Source of the DNA: Microcebus murinus
Lineage: Eukaryota > Chordata > Mammalia > Primates > Cheirogaleidae
Assembly: GCF_040939455.1 (NCBI RefSeq)
Contig: NC_134115.1
Coordinates: forward strand, 22,886,727 to 22,950,726
Reading direction: 5' to 3'
Length of the DNA stretch: 64,000 nucleotides
Part shown: piece by piece, positions 46,606-58,768 of the stretch
Layout of the letters: each line of letters starts with the position of its first letter
Position numbering within the stretch: position 1 is the first letter of the stretch
Notes under the pieces: model-generated
What the model was told of the DNA's origin: nothing
What the model saw: the letters and a program-made list of their open reading frames with translations, nothing else
Databases searched by the model: none
Made by a program: the position numbers and the translations under genes

Positions 46606-48130
46606 CTGGATGCTTTATTGAGGATGGGAGATGCAGGGAATGGATTATGAGCTAAGATCAGCGGTGCTTGAGCTGCCAGGGACCACTGAGAATCTCCACT
46701 GAGGGGTGAAGACTATCCCTTTTCCGTGTGTCAACAGTGGAGTTTTAGCCACTGCAGACCCCTGGGGAGGATCCATGGAGGATGGCACTAGCCCTCTCTT
46801 ACGCCCCTTCCCTGGCAGAGCTCAAGCAACTGGAGTCCGTAGACTAGTTCCACTGAGGGATGAAAACTTTCTGCGCCCCGGTGGCAGTTCTTAGGCCACT
46901 GGAGACCCTTGGGGAGGGTCCACAGAGGATGGCTCTCATCCCCCCCTTCTGCCCTTTCACTGGCAGAGCTCAAGTGGCTAGGGTCCCCGGGCAAATTTCG
47001 CTGAGGGGTGAAAATTATCCACACATCTCTGTCCCTGGCGGCAGGGCTTGGACCACTGGAGACCCCTGGGGAGGGACTGCAGAGGATGGCTCTCGCCCCC
47101 CGCTCTGTCCCTTCACTGGCAGAGCTCAAGCGGCTGGGGTCTGCAGACAAGTTCTGCTGAGGATTGAAAACTATCAGTGTATCCCTGCAGCGGTGGGGCT
47201 TGGGCTGCTGGAGACCCCTGGGGAGGTCTGCAGAGGATGGCTCTCACTCCGCCTTCTGTCCCTTCACTGGTAGAGCTCAAGGGGCTGGGAACCACAGACA
47301 AGTTCCGCAGAGGGGCAGAAACTATCTGTGTGTCCCCGCGTTGGCGGGGCGTGGGATGTTGGAGACCCCTGTGGAGGGTCCACAGAGGATGGCTCTCACC
47401 CCACCTTCTGTCCCTTCACCGAGAGAATTTAAGGGGATGAGACCCACAGACAAGTTCTGCTGAGGGGCGAAAACTATCGGTGCATCCTGCAGCAGTGGGG
47501 CTTGGGCCTCTGGAGACCCCGGGAGGTTCCCGGAGGATGGCTCTCACTCCTCTCTTCCATTCCCTCCCTTGCAGTGCTTAAGCCACCGCCTGAGTCCACC
47601 AGGCAATTCAGTCAAATGAGCAATCTGTCTCACTTTTCTGTCCCTTCACAAGCGAGGCGTAAGCCTCTATTGTTTATAGTTCTCCCAGCAATGGCGACCT
47701 TACACGGTGCCCTGGAGATTTCAAATTACTTTCTGCTCCTGCCTCCTCTCCAACCTGCCTGCCCGTCCATGTTACCTCTTCACGCTGTCTTCACGCACTT
47801 CTCTGCTTGCGTGGGGATGGAGGTCGGTGAAGGAGAAGTTGTTCTCCTGTAGGAAGGATCACACAGCCATTTGGTTGGCTGCTAAGCACGGCCAGCTTAC
47901 ACTCCAATCCCCACAGTACCACTTGGATTCTTGGAACTTCACAGTAAATCCACTGAGTCACTTTCTTCCTTTTCCTAGCACTGCTGTCCCTTGAAGCTTC
48001 CCTGCAGTTCCGTGAAGCTGATCCTGTAGGATAACTACCCACTCGAGTGATTCAGGCCTCCTTCTTCACCTCCCATTCCAAGAGCAAAGAGCAAGGAGGT
48101 CATCCCTAGTCTGCCATTTTTGACAAAAAA
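46606..48130 (-). promoter_or_regulatory. L1 copy 2 5' UTR / promoter
   Basis: About 1.5 kb and GC-rich. The part nearest ORF1 (46690-47600) is a tandem monomer array. The distal part (47600-48130) is unique, and its start, on the minus strand, is TCAAAAATGGCAGACTAGGG, with a YY1-like AAAATGGC word. Plus-strand frames such as 46860-47273 arise from the monomers and are not genes. Confidence 0.78.
46690..47600 (-). repeat. Tandem ~150-bp monomers in L1 5' UTR
   Basis: Six copies of a unit marked on the plus strand by GGAGACCCCTGGGGAGG, then AGAGGATGGCTCTC, TTCACTGGCAGAGCTCAAG, and AGACAAGTTC(C/T)GCTGAGGG. The GATGG landmark occurs at 46781, 46928, 47095, 47236, 47388 and 47536 (spacings 147, 167, 141, 152 and 148). 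The units differ by small indels and substitutions. The design is reminiscent of mouse L1 promoter monomers. Confidence 0.93.
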
Positions 48131-48141
48131 TCACAGATGAT
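48131..48141 (+). repeat. Inner L1 target-site duplication, right copy
   Basis: TCACAGATGAT, partner of 40956-40966. Confidence 0.8.
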
Positions 48142-49017
48142 GTTTTGTATTTCCATGCTATCAGTTGTAGTATCTCCTTTTCCATTTCTGATTGAGTTTA
48201 TTTGGGTCCACTCTCTTCTATTCCTTGTTAATCTAGGAAGAGGGCTATAGATTTTGTTTGTTTTTCAAAGAACCAACTTTGTATTTCACTGACTTTTTTT
48301 AAAACCATTTCATTTAGTTCTGTTCTGATATTTGTTATTTGATTTCTTCTGTTGGCTTTGGGTTTGGTTTGCTCTTCCTTTTCTAGTTCCCTGGGATGTA
48401 GTATTAGGTTGTTAATTTGGTGGGATTGCAAATTAGTACGCCCCCTATGGAAAACAGCATGGAGATTTCTCAAAGAACTAAAAGTCAATCTACCATTTGA
48501 TCCAGCAATCCCACTGCTGGGTATCTACCCAAAGGAAAAGAAATAATTTTATCAAAAAAGACAGCTGCACTCAAATGTTTATTGCAGCACAATTCACAAT
48601 TGCAAAGATCTTGAATCAACTCAAATGCCCATCAATTCATGAGTGTATTAACAAAATGTGGTATATGTATACCGTGGAGTAAATCAGCCATAAAAAAGAT
48701 GAGTTAATGCCTTTTGCAGGAATTTGGAAGGAATTGGAGACCATTATCCTAAGCAGAGTATCTCAAGAATGGACAAACAAACACCACATGTACTCTCCAA
48801 TAAATTGGGACTAACCAATGGGTACCCAAGTACACAGAGGGAAGTAAAAGTCACTGGAAATCAAGCAGGGGGGGGGAGGAAGGAGTCGAGGAGGGGCAAA
48901 AACTCACCTAATGCATACAATGATCACTATTTGGGTGGTGGGCACATTTATAGCCCTGACTCAAGCCATGTAACAAAAATATTTGTATCCCCTTAATATT
49001 TTGAAATAAAAAAAATG

Positions 49018-49029
49018 GTGGCATTATAG
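49018..49029 (+). repeat. Outer L1 target-site duplication, right copy
   Basis: GTGGCATTATAG directly after the L1 poly(A); partner of 40561-40572. Confidence 0.92.
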
Positions 49030-50340
49030 GACAAGTGACAAGTTTCCTCTGATAGTCTTCCTACTTTCTTCCTCCAGGCTGTATCTAAGGATGTAATAGA
49101 ACTAGAATAATAGAGAAATTAACACCTCCAGGTGGCAATGATCGTCCAGTGGGGTGGGGTAGGAGAACAAGAGCCAGAGAAGGGACCCTGAGAGTTTTTC
49201 CTTAAATTTTGCACCCCAAGAAAGCACCTTACTTACTTCACCATGCAAAACTCTCTCTCCAGGACTTTATCTTTTCATACCTAGCTTTAGTGAAGGTGCC
49301 CTGCTATTGCTGGCTTTAAGGTACTGCACTCATTCTACACACTCCCATTTATTATTAAATTCTGCTCAAATTACCCAAGTGGGATATGCCATCTGGTTTC
49401 TTCTGCTATTCTGATTGATACACATATTTTAAATGCTCAATAAGTGATCTTCACTATTATTATGGTAGAACGGCCAACCCCGAGGGCCATCTCTAAATAT
49501 CTCGTTAGAACAGTGCTATTTGAACAGCCAAGTGTTCCAGTCATTTTTAAGTAGTGCTATTCGTATGGATAAACTTCAGCACCTGCCTCCGTCAAGTGAG
49601 CTAACATCTACTGCTGACCTTCATGATGGAAAACATACTTGCATTGCCTCTAAGTTGTACCTTGAAGAATCTGTACCCTATTTTAGTATAGGCAAACAAA
49701 AAGCCAACAAGCACAGCACCACTTCAGCAAATTAAGGAATGGCTATAAACTTCTGTCCTAACCTTAGACAAATGCTTTTAAAAGCAAGCTGCATTTGATT
49801 GGGGGAAGAAAAGAAAACAAAATTAACATTCACTGTGGGATCCATTTTCCATTTCTTGTTCGGTTAGTAAACAGTTTGTGTAATGTCTTTCAGGTATGAT
49901 TGATTTTAATTTTATTCATAAAGTTTGGACTTTTATTGTGCGATTCCTTGTGAAGCTCTCTTTATGGAGAAACAGCACTGTTAAGCAAGTTTATATTCCC
50001 TGAATGAGACATCATTCCAAATATGAAATATGATTAAACTTGACATGCTTTTCTCCCAAAGTGATTTATTCTTTCTTTCATACATATGTAAAAATTATAT
50101 TGTAGGAGTTACACACAAACCTCAATACAGCAAGTTCCATGATGTGATGATTAGAATAAAGTCATGGAAAACTATTTGCTTTCAATCTTAAATATATTGT
50201 AAACAATTTAGAGGAGTCAGATTCGATATACATATTTTTGCTCTTGCTGGATGAAAATAATTTAAATATTTTAACAAATCTCCCCCTCTAGGATCTCCTG
50301 TTCCACTTTTTACTTCTATGAGATCTATGTTTGTTGTTGC
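49030..50340. other. Unassigned sequence
   Basis: No gene or repeat recognised. 49840-50010 is free of repeat words and has clustered AT-rich words (GTAAACAG, TGATTGATTTTAAT, TTTTATTG) that could be regulatory; this is unsupported. Confidence 0.45.
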
Positions 50341-50344
50341 TGTT

Positions 50345-50635
50345 GTTAAGAATATAAAACTATAGCTAGATAGGAGTAAGTTCTAGTGTTCTATAGCTCT
50401 GCAGGATGACTATGGTTAATAAGAATGTATTATATCGTTTCAAATAGCTAGAAGGAGGATACTGAATGTTCCCAACACAAAGAAATGATAAATGTTCGAG
50501 ATATGCACATACCAATTACCCAGCTCTGATCATTATACATTATATTTATCACAACATCACTGTGTATCCAATAAATATGTATAACTATTATGTGTCAATT
50601 TGGAAAACTTTAAAAAAATTTAAATAATGAATGCA
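50345..50635 (+). mobile_element. Old L1 3' UTR fragment
   Basis: GGATGACTATGGTTAATAAG, ATGTTCCCAACACAAAGAAA, TGATAAATGTTCGAGATATG, CAATTACCCAGCTCTGATCA, CAATAAATATGTATAACTATT and an A-rich end follow the L1M 3' UTR closely. Confidence 0.88.
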
Positions 50636-53600
50636 CTATAAACTGAAGTAGTACACAGGTGATAACACATAACTGGAAAAGAACAGTCTATCTTTGTGAC
50701 CATTGATCATGAGCACGGTCCAGGGTAAATCTTCCCACCCTTGGAGGTAAATAAATACAGGATGGGGATGAAGCCCAGATCTATCCATCAAGCCTATCAC
50801 TTTCCTCTACATTTTCTTTTTAATAATCCCCTAATTAATTGACTTCTTTGGCTATCTATGATTGGCTCTACCAGTAATGGAATTAATTAGTTAGTTAATT
50901 TTGACCAGAAATATATCAGAACCCCAGTCCTCCAAGTAGTAGCAATAGATATTGTCCTACAAATTGCAAGACTTTGCAAATCAGACTGCAAGCTACCCAA
51001 GGTAGGCTGAATCGCTGAGCACTGGCAACCTCTGTCAAGGGGAACATTCCCCTGCAGGAGGGGAGAGCAAATCTGCCATGAGCGGTGGTGAGCGAGAACA
51101 TGGTGGCATGATGTCCTGTGTTCCCATGCCATCAGTGACACCACTCCTGGTCCTTGTCAGTTATGGCAGCTAATAATTCTCCTTTTGTCCTAAGCTGTTT
51201 TAGTTGCTTTTCTGTGACATCCAACTGGTGGACTCCTGACTAATACAAAGGCATGAGATCTTAACTGGAATTTATGTTCATTCATTTAATAATAGAACTG
51301 TCTCAGGTATGCCTCACATATGTCTCCTTGTCTCAGGTACATCGTTTGTGCAATGGGGTTCAATTTCAGTCCCAGTCCTCAGAGACCTTATTTTTGTGGG
51401 TGCAATAGCGAAATAGCCTCCAAAACTTTGAAATAAATATTTTCCTTTGAGACCTGAGATATAAACTCAAAACATAGTGGGCCAGTGTAGAAAGAGATTA
51501 TACCTGAGATTACCTTTAACATGGAACTGGAGTTAGCCCAGTTTTAAAAGAAAAACAGATGGAAGAAGAGGTAGGGATGGAGGGCAGGAGGTAGGGAAGT
51601 ACATTCTAAACTGTAATGGGCACCCAAATCCCTAAAGATCTTAAAATGCACAATGTGATTCAACAGATCAGGGATGAGGCCCGAGATTCTGCATTTCTAA
51701 CCAGCGTCCAGATCACATGCATGCTGCTGGGCCCCGACCATGCCTTGAGTTGTAAAGCACTTTAGCGTACTAAGGAAATGAAAATGGCCTTAAAGGCAGA
51801 CTAACAATAACAACAACAACAGCAGCAATAATAATACCTAATGGATGTTGTTATCATCTAAAGAATACATACTTCAGAAGGGTAAGGAAGGAAGTGTGCA
51901 GAAATGAAATATATACAGAAGGGAGTCAGAAAAGGAAAAAAATTAAAAAAAGAGCCACTAAAGCAGTGTCCAGAAAAGCACAGTCTCTTGGGAAGAAGAA
52001 ACCCACTTTCCAGCTAATCCCTGTTGTGAATATAGATGCACTAGTTTCTCAATTTCCAATGAAATTAAACTTTTGTAATCCATAGTAAACCTCCATACTC
52101 ACGAAGCAATCATTTGAATTTTATTTACCTCTTGCTATGGCTTTTCAATAGGAAGAAAATAGGCTCTCCAAGTTAAAATGAATAATCTCCTCATCATAAA
52201 CGTTATGTTATTCATTATAAATTATTAAATTGACATTATGGTTTATCAATTGCAGCCTCTTGTGAATGTTATTTATGTGACTCAACTGCTCTAAGTCCAA
52301 TCGTATTTGAAGCATTGAGTTGGACTTTATGTGACTATAACACTGAGGATGTTTAAACCACTAAGTTTAAATGCTGCCACTCGGGGTCTATTGGAGTCCA
52401 CCAAACACTCACCTTCCTGCCACACCCACCTCTGGCATTGCCAAGTACTTTCTTTGAAATTTACCATGTCCTATACCTTAGTGGATCGGACATCACTCTT
52501 TAATTTGTTAACTGGTGTCATTTTATGATTTTCTTTGTTTTTAAGATTATGTATTTTTCTAATCAACTAGATCCTGATATCGGAAATAGCCTTTCCTCTA
52601 TCTTCCCCATTCTCTTTTGATGGTCCTGAGATCCTATTGCTTTACTCATATTTTGCTTTTCTACACAATTTCAGGACATTTTATTATTTGCTGTTTTATT
52701 GTGCCTTTCCCCCCAGTTATTCTTTTTATTCATCTTTTTCTACTCTGGAGAAAACAAGAGTGTCTTCCAAATACATTTCTATATAATTGGTTGTGTGTGT
52801 GGCATTAGAAAGTGGTCAGTAAAGCACACCTTTTCCGTTTATAAACCTAGTATCAGCATGTCACACATAATTAGGAACCATTAGAAATGGACACATTCAC
52901 TATGTGAAAAGCAGACATACTTGGCTAATGGTTGTCACTGAACTTCTTGCTTTTGTGTCCACACTAATACTGTTCTTTTAAACTGAGCTGCTTCGGTGGC
53001 ATCTTGTCAAATGATTCATAAAGGAATACAAAAAGGGGGTGGGATGCCTTTTGAATCACTCTTTTGTTAGATGACAAGTTAATCTTCTGTGCCGTTTCAA
53101 CCACAAGATCAAATTAGTTTAGATGCTGATGATATTTTCCTTTATTAATTTATGAAAATAAGAGGAACAAAAATTGGGAAGATGAGTGGAGGGAAAAATA
53201 ATAGTTTATTATAGAATCTCCCTGGAGAAAATAAGAAAGAACTCATCATTTATTTTCACCTTTGTAAGATTTGCTTTGATGTGGTACAGCAGTTTAATTT
53301 CAGATTGCCATCATGTGAAAAATGTAACTCAATTTTCACCAAATTTTACACCAGCAAGGCATTTGCTGTTTACTTTGTTCCTCCACAAACTGGAGAGGCT
53401 AAATATGAGTTCTCACATTTAAGTTTTCTATGTCTCTTGCAAACCAAGCAGATTGGTATAAACATTTCAGATGCCTGACTTTTTATCAATGAACTAAACT
53501 TTTGGGCTGCATATTAAATATGTCACTCTACCCTATTCCACACCTATTTTTCATGTCTATTATTCTATAAGCATACATAAGCCCTTTTAACTAGAGATTT

Positions 53601-54030
53601 ATATCCTGGTTTGTGAGAGGACTGTGGCCAGGAGTGGGGAAGTCAAGGCAAACACATCTCATAACCTGTTTCCCTACTTCCAATTTCTTCTTCTCATAAT
53701 CCATTGAGGATCGATAATGTTCCTCTTCCTTACATTGTATCTGGAATTTTCTCTACCCTATAGCGTATAATAGGGATTTATCATTAAACAATCGGGCCCC
53801 ATGTGCTAATGGGAACATAAACAAATATAGAAATTCCAATTGATCATCTTGTGGTAGACTCAGAAAATATTCTAATTTTCCAGTCAAAGGAGAATCTGCC
53901 TTTCTTCTGAAGCACTAAAGCCCATTATTTTAGTTGGTGTAGAGACCCCAGGGCAAGAAAGCTTGGGTAGAAAGATGCACCTGGAAACATTTAAAAGAAT
54001 ATGACACAACTGTATTAAATATTATTATCC
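50636..54030. other. Unassigned sequence (3.4 kb)
   Basis: No gene recognised. 51150-51247 ends TGGACTCCTGACTAATACAA, like the end of an old LTR. 51803-51835 is an (AAC/AAT)n run. 52960-53180 has no recognisable repeat relics and is rich in transcription-factor-like words. The plus frame at 53281-53478 has no domain or splice support. Confidence 0.45.
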
Positions 54031-54054
54031 CTGAAGACAAGCAATATCTAGCTG

Positions 54055-54145
54055 GATGGTTGTGATATCTATCTCTGTTGAGATATCTATTGTTGAGATA
54101 TCTCTGTTGTGATATCTATCTCTGTTGTGATATCTATCTTATTCA
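54055..54145 (+). repeat. Short tandem repeat, GATATCTATCTCTGTTG units
   Basis: Three to four imperfect copies of TGATATCTATCTCTGTTG-type units of about 17-22 bp, ending in GATATCTATCTTATTC. Confidence 0.85.
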
Positions 54146-54149
54146 GATC

Positions 54150-55030
54150 ATGAACTGTTTTTCTGATTTCCTTCTATTACTTATCTGTTTATCTTATTGA
54201 GTTTTTAAAATATTATTATTTTGAATTCTTTTTCAGGCATTCCTGAGATATTAGAATCTGTTGCTTGAGAATTATTGTGTTCCTTTGGAGGCATCATGTT
54301 TCTTTGCTTTTTCGTGTTTCATGTGTCCTTACGTGATATCTGCACATCTGGTATAATAATTGCTTCTTCCAATTTTTCAGATTGGTTTTTGTAGAGGAAG
54401 ACTTTTTCCTATCAATGTCTCTAAAATGTTGGTTGGATAGGATGTTTTGGCTTTGATTCTGAGTGGGTGTAGTAGTATAATCCTTGTATGATTTCTGCAG
54501 CTGTAATCAGTGTTAGTGGTGTCTGTGAGTTCCTCAGTGGGGTAGTGAAGACTGTGGTGAAGCTTTTCTGGGGCCAGGACACTAGTAGGCTGGTCCTTGG
54601 GCACCAGTGTTGATGGCAGTGGGCTGGAAGTGCTGGTCTTTGGGCCTCCAGGTGGCATATATGAGCACTGGTGATAGCAGGTCTAAGTGGGAAAATCCTT
54701 AGGCCTTCAAGCAACTAGCTTTGACGTCACCAGTGGGCTGAGCAGGCATGCCAGTCCTCACACCAATGGGCAGCATGCATGGTGTTGGTAATGGCAGCAG
54801 TGGCAGTGGGCCAGCCCTCAGGGACCCAAGTGGCATGTGCAGGCAATAGCAGTGATAGTAGCAGGTAGGTTGGACCAGTCCCCAGGCCTCTAGGTGGCAT
54901 GAGCAGGCTGGCAACAGTGGCAACAGCACATTGGGTGGGCCTGTCCTCAGGCCCCCAGAAGGTGTGCATGGGTGCCAGAGGTAGGCGGTGGGGTAGATCA
55001 ATCCCCAGCACTTAAGGAATAAGGGTTCCA
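54150..55030 (-). mobile_element. Probable old L1 5'-region with GC-rich tandem repeats
   Basis: 54150-54470 (TTTGGAGGCATCATGTTTCT, GATATCTGCACATCTGG, TAGGATGTTTTGGCTTTGAT) and 54560-55010 (repeated GGCC(T/C)(C/T)(C/T)AGGTGGCATG... GGCAGTGG units of roughly 70-100 bp) match what I remember of old L1 5' regions on the opposite strand. The proline- and leucine-rich minus frames (e.g. 54699-55040) follow from the repeat composition. Confidence 0.5.
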
Positions 55031-58000
55031 ACAGTATCATAGAAGAAAAGGAAATAAAGACCTACTATGCTTCCTCAACAATGACCAGCCTTTCCCACTC
55101 TCATGTGGCCATAGGTCTTCAATAAATTACTGTCTTCTTGAAGACATAGTGATAGCCTCTCCTATAAATCCATTCATGGTGCTTCCATACAGTTTTTTAT
55201 TTGAAGTATGGAGAAGTCAGACAAGACAGAAAAAAAGGGTCTGGAGTAGAGTATTCTATAGGGAAATATAATACTGAACTTGAAAATCTATATTCAGGTC
55301 ATTTTTATCAAAACACAGAAAGTACCATTCATTATGCTCAGCCAATCTTTCCCACTAATAGATGGCAGGCAGCTGGCCATGGGGGCACTTAGAGGCATTC
55401 AGGTAGTTTTATTTTTATATCAGCATGAAAGAGGAAAAGATCCAATCTCTTTTGAGCAGAGATGCTGTGCATGCAAAACCCTGGGGACCAGCTGTCCTGT
55501 GTTGGTGGCATTTGTTACTTTCCACACACATAGGCAAGATGACAGAGGCCTTCAACTGCTCACAGCTTTGCTATTGATGAGGATTAGAGTGTACCTTGCT
55601 TCTGTTTGATACAGCTGAAAATCAAGATTACTCACCAACATGAAATTTGGCTGCCAAAATTAGCTGTCTGAAAGAATGCAATGCTGGCTACTGATCTGTT
55701 GAAAAAACCTGAATGTCCAAGAGGTTCTTGCTTCTATCCCCCTTTCCCATTTTTTAAAAGAAATCTCCCCAGCTACATTCTCTTTGAGTATTCTCTCCCT
55801 TCCCTCTTACCCACTTTTTTTGTTGTAGAGAGAATAAACCAACAATGTGTTCTGCCACTTACCAGCTCTCTGACTTTACCCCTGTGCTTGGTGGTACTTT
55901 AGGACTCACAGGTTGGTTCACAGGTCACCTCTGCTGCTGGATTTCTTGTCAGTGCCACTCAGAAAAGCCCCTTATTGGCAAATTGCAACTTTCCCTTGCC
56001 CTTCTAGCAGCTGCATTGGGGAATAGTGTCATTTGGGAGAGGGCAAAGGGAGCAATGATGGACAGAGGAATTGTACACTCCTCAAACTGGTACCAAAAAG
56101 TAGGTGGGCTGCACAAATGCCTACCTGATGTAATCAAGGATCATTAGAAGGTTTCCAAATGTCTCCCTCAATGGCCTTCTCTTGAGAGAGCAGAGTGACT
56201 AAAATAAGACCCTTCAGCAAAATGAAAATTCATTATCTGAAAAAGAAGAACACTTTTAACTGTGCATATTCATTGCTAGGATTAGGTTTTTGGGGTAGCT
56301 AGCAACAGAGGTAATGATTTCAAGGGAATGAGATATAGGATGTGTAAGTTTCGTAAATGTATAGAATTTGGTTGAACAAGAAAGAGCGTGCAACCCGAAA
56401 GGTGGAAAGACAAACGCTTGGAAAAAAAACCTTGCAGAAGAAAAACTGCTTCCATGAAGGAGACAAATTGCTTTCCTTTCACAAATACTAATATATAGCT
56501 ACAAGGTCCTAATGTCCCATTTAAACCCTTCCCACCATCATTTTCTTTAGCCCAATACACTTTGAAGTTAAAAGAGGCAACTTTTATTTACTGCTCACCT
56601 CTTGTGTTCCTCACTTCCTGCTGCTTCTGCTAATAATTTCTGGGTTTGTCTGTCCACCCTGGGGCTAGAGCAAGAACATAGAAGCTCTAGACATGAAGGG
56701 GAGAATAAGGGACAGATAATCAAAAGTTTCCATGGACAAAGACAACCAGACATCAAGAGCAGAGGTATTTGGGTGGAGAACATTGAAGGCATTGGGGAAA
56801 TAAGCATTCACAGTGTAACAGTGAAATAAATGCCCATGTTTGAGTCCAACAAACTTGGAAGTAAGAGTCCTCTAATTTTAGAATTTGAATGAACCCTCAA
56901 TGTCACTGTGACTTAAAATCTCATCACCTCCTCCCACATCCCCAACAGCTGGTAAATTGTAACACTGTCCTTTGATATCTCTCATTATAAGAAAGTTCTT
57001 CCTTATGTTTCCACCATATACAAATATATAGTGCGATGCACATACAATTTTAATTTTACACCCAATTTAAAATCCCAGAAATAAACTGTGGTATCTCAGA
57101 AGGTCACTTGTAGAGTGTTGCTCAAATCGAAACTACAGGGCTTCAGTTACTAAATAAAGACATTCGCTTTATCTTGCTTATGCTGATGTCCAGCAGTGTT
57201 ATTTAGGTTTATATTTAGAACCTTTTAAATCCAGGATGTAAAAACAGGAAAGCTCTGTTTTCTCCAAACCACATTATCAGCTCAAAATATTAGCTATTTA
57301 TTTAACTCTGCTTCTCTCAAGAACTAAAAATGTATAGGTAACAAATAGAAATACCTTTGGTCTCATGATTGAATAAATTCTGCTCTAGAAGATACTTCAC
57401 AATAAATTTATGCTTAATAAATACATGACTTATGGATTCTGGACAAATATTTAAAATAAACAGAATAATATGCATCTTCTTATTAGAAGACCTTTCAAAA
57501 ATTATTAATCAAGAAATAATTCTCTCAGGTTTCCCAGGCATTGTATTATGCTGCTGTCCATTTTTAGAAAGTTTCCACATGTATATTCTTTTCTAAACCA
57601 ATAGCTGTTAATTCCTCATAGTACACCAGGTGGCCATGGGAACGGGCCCTGGCACTCTCATTTTACACGAGGGAGAGAAATAGCAAGGGACAAAGGAGCC
57701 AGCTGCATTGCTTCTTGTTTTCTCCTGTGACTTCAGGAAGACCATGTGGTCCTATGTAGGTCACACTCCACTGCCTAATTTCTGAGAAGGGAAAAATGCA
57801 CTTAAATCAAGGCAGGTAACTTTCCAGAATCTAATGAGGCATAGTGGCTGCACGTGACTTTCCACAGCTCTGCTTTTCCTACGTCTGCCCACACAGAGGA
57901 CTCAGTGATCACTAGAGCAACAAAAAGACCGAACCAGGGAGAAAACACAAATCCACCCCAGGATAGCGACGATATTGCCTATCTTCCCAGAGTCACATCT

Positions 58001-58468
58001 GGAGAAAGGGCTCTAACAGAGCTTTGGATATGGAGCATCTGGGGAAATTTCCATACAGTCTCTATGGAATTTTCCATAGAAACCTTAGAGAACAGGTTCA
58101 GAGCCTGCCCCTGTTACTAATCTACCTGGTGTCTCTCTTGAAGTGTAGGGTTTCCCACAGTTCAGCAACTAAATAGCCTTCACCTTCTTGACCTCAGATG
58201 TCAATCCTGAGACTAGCAGCTAGTTTTTGCTCGGGCATGTCTCTTTTACAACTGGCCATTCTGGAATTTCTGTCAGCTGGATTCCCCAAGCCATGAGAAG
58301 GGTGGCAGTGAGTACCAATATCACCAGCACTGCTGAGGATAGTACCAGGTGCCAGCACTCGGTTTTGAGTTTTAGTACCACTAATCACTATTAAAGGAGT
58401 AGGTACTGCATTGGAAACAACTGTTGACTGTACAAAATTAACATCAACACGTGATCAAAGAACTGAAC
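55031..58468. other. Unassigned sequence (3.4 kb)
   Basis: No gene recognised. Frames of up to 109 codons (55280-55609, 55845-56147) overlap others on the opposite strand and show no domain. 56840-57010 resembles an unidentified old repeat (ATTATAAGAAAGTTCTTCCT). No RNA gene is seen. Confidence 0.45.
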
Positions 58469-58481
58469 CTCAGTCATGAAT
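58469..58481 (+). repeat. L1 tail target-site duplication, left copy
   Basis: CTCAGTCATGAAT, exact match to 58769-58781. Confidence 0.93.
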
Positions 58482-58768
58482 TTTTTTTTTTAATTTTGGC
58501 ATATTATGGGGGTACAGATTTTAAGGTTTCAATAAATGCCCTTTCCCCCCTCCCCCTAGAAGTCTGATTTTCCAGCATGACCATCCCCCAGATGGTGCAC
58601 ATCTCACTCATTATGTATGTATATACCCCCCCTCTCCCCTCCCCTCTCCCCAATACCCTATTACTGTAGTACCGATGTGTGCACTTAGGTGCTACTCAGT
58701 TAATACCAGTTTGCTGGTGAGTATATGTGGTGCTTGTTTTTCCATTCTTGGGATACTTCACTTAGTAG
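58482..58768 (-). mobile_element. Short 5'-truncated L1 insertion (3' UTR only)
   Basis: 287 bp. On the plus strand: a T-run, then AATTTTGGCATATTATGGGG, the C-rich tract CCCCCCCTCTCCCCTCCCCT, and TGCTTGTTTTTCCATTCTTG. It is the 3' end of the same L1 lineage as copy 1, with a perfect 13-bp target duplication. Confidence 0.96.

Larger units (their letters stand above)
40967..48130 (-). mobile_element. Full-length L1 retrotransposon (copy 2), decayed, carrying a solo LTR
   Basis: A minus-strand L1 of about 6.85 kb once the 306-bp LTR is subtracted. In order from the right: 5' end near AAAATGGCAGACTAGGGATG, a 5' UTR with tandem monomers, ORF1, an ~86-bp gap, ORF2, and a 3' UTR ending ACCTCCATAATATGATGAAA plus an A-rich tail. 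It is related to copy 1 in ORF2 and 3' end but has a different 5' UTR. Several stops and frameshifts make it inactive. Confidence 0.93.
40573..49017 (+). mobile_element. Outer L1 with 5' inversion (twin priming), host of a nested L1
   Basis: Three surviving pieces of one L1: a minus-oriented ORF2 reverse-transcriptase portion at 40573 to about 41000, its continuation at 48131-48425 (also minus), and a plus-oriented 3' end at 48426-49017 (TTTGATCCAGCAATCCCACT, TGGTATATGTATACCGTGGA, GGGGGGGGAGGAAGG, then a poly(A) with AAATAAAAAAAA). Identical 12-bp duplications flank the whole, so it was a single insertion. The head-to-head inversion with missing middle ORF2 is the mark of twin priming. The nested L1 (40967-48130) interrupts the inverted part. 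Confidence 0.88.

Noticed and set aside
46860..47463. Repeated peptide in plus frames (up to 137 codons)
   Set aside because: The periodicity comes from the L1 promoter monomers; the frames are antisense to L1 and shift between units.
53186..53478. Plus frames containing CEKCNSIF
   Set aside because: A CxxC pair alone is not a zinc-finger repeat; no start, splice or family support.
54699..55040. Proline/leucine-rich 113-codon minus frame
   Set aside because: Explained by the GC-rich tandem repeat; no domain or start context.
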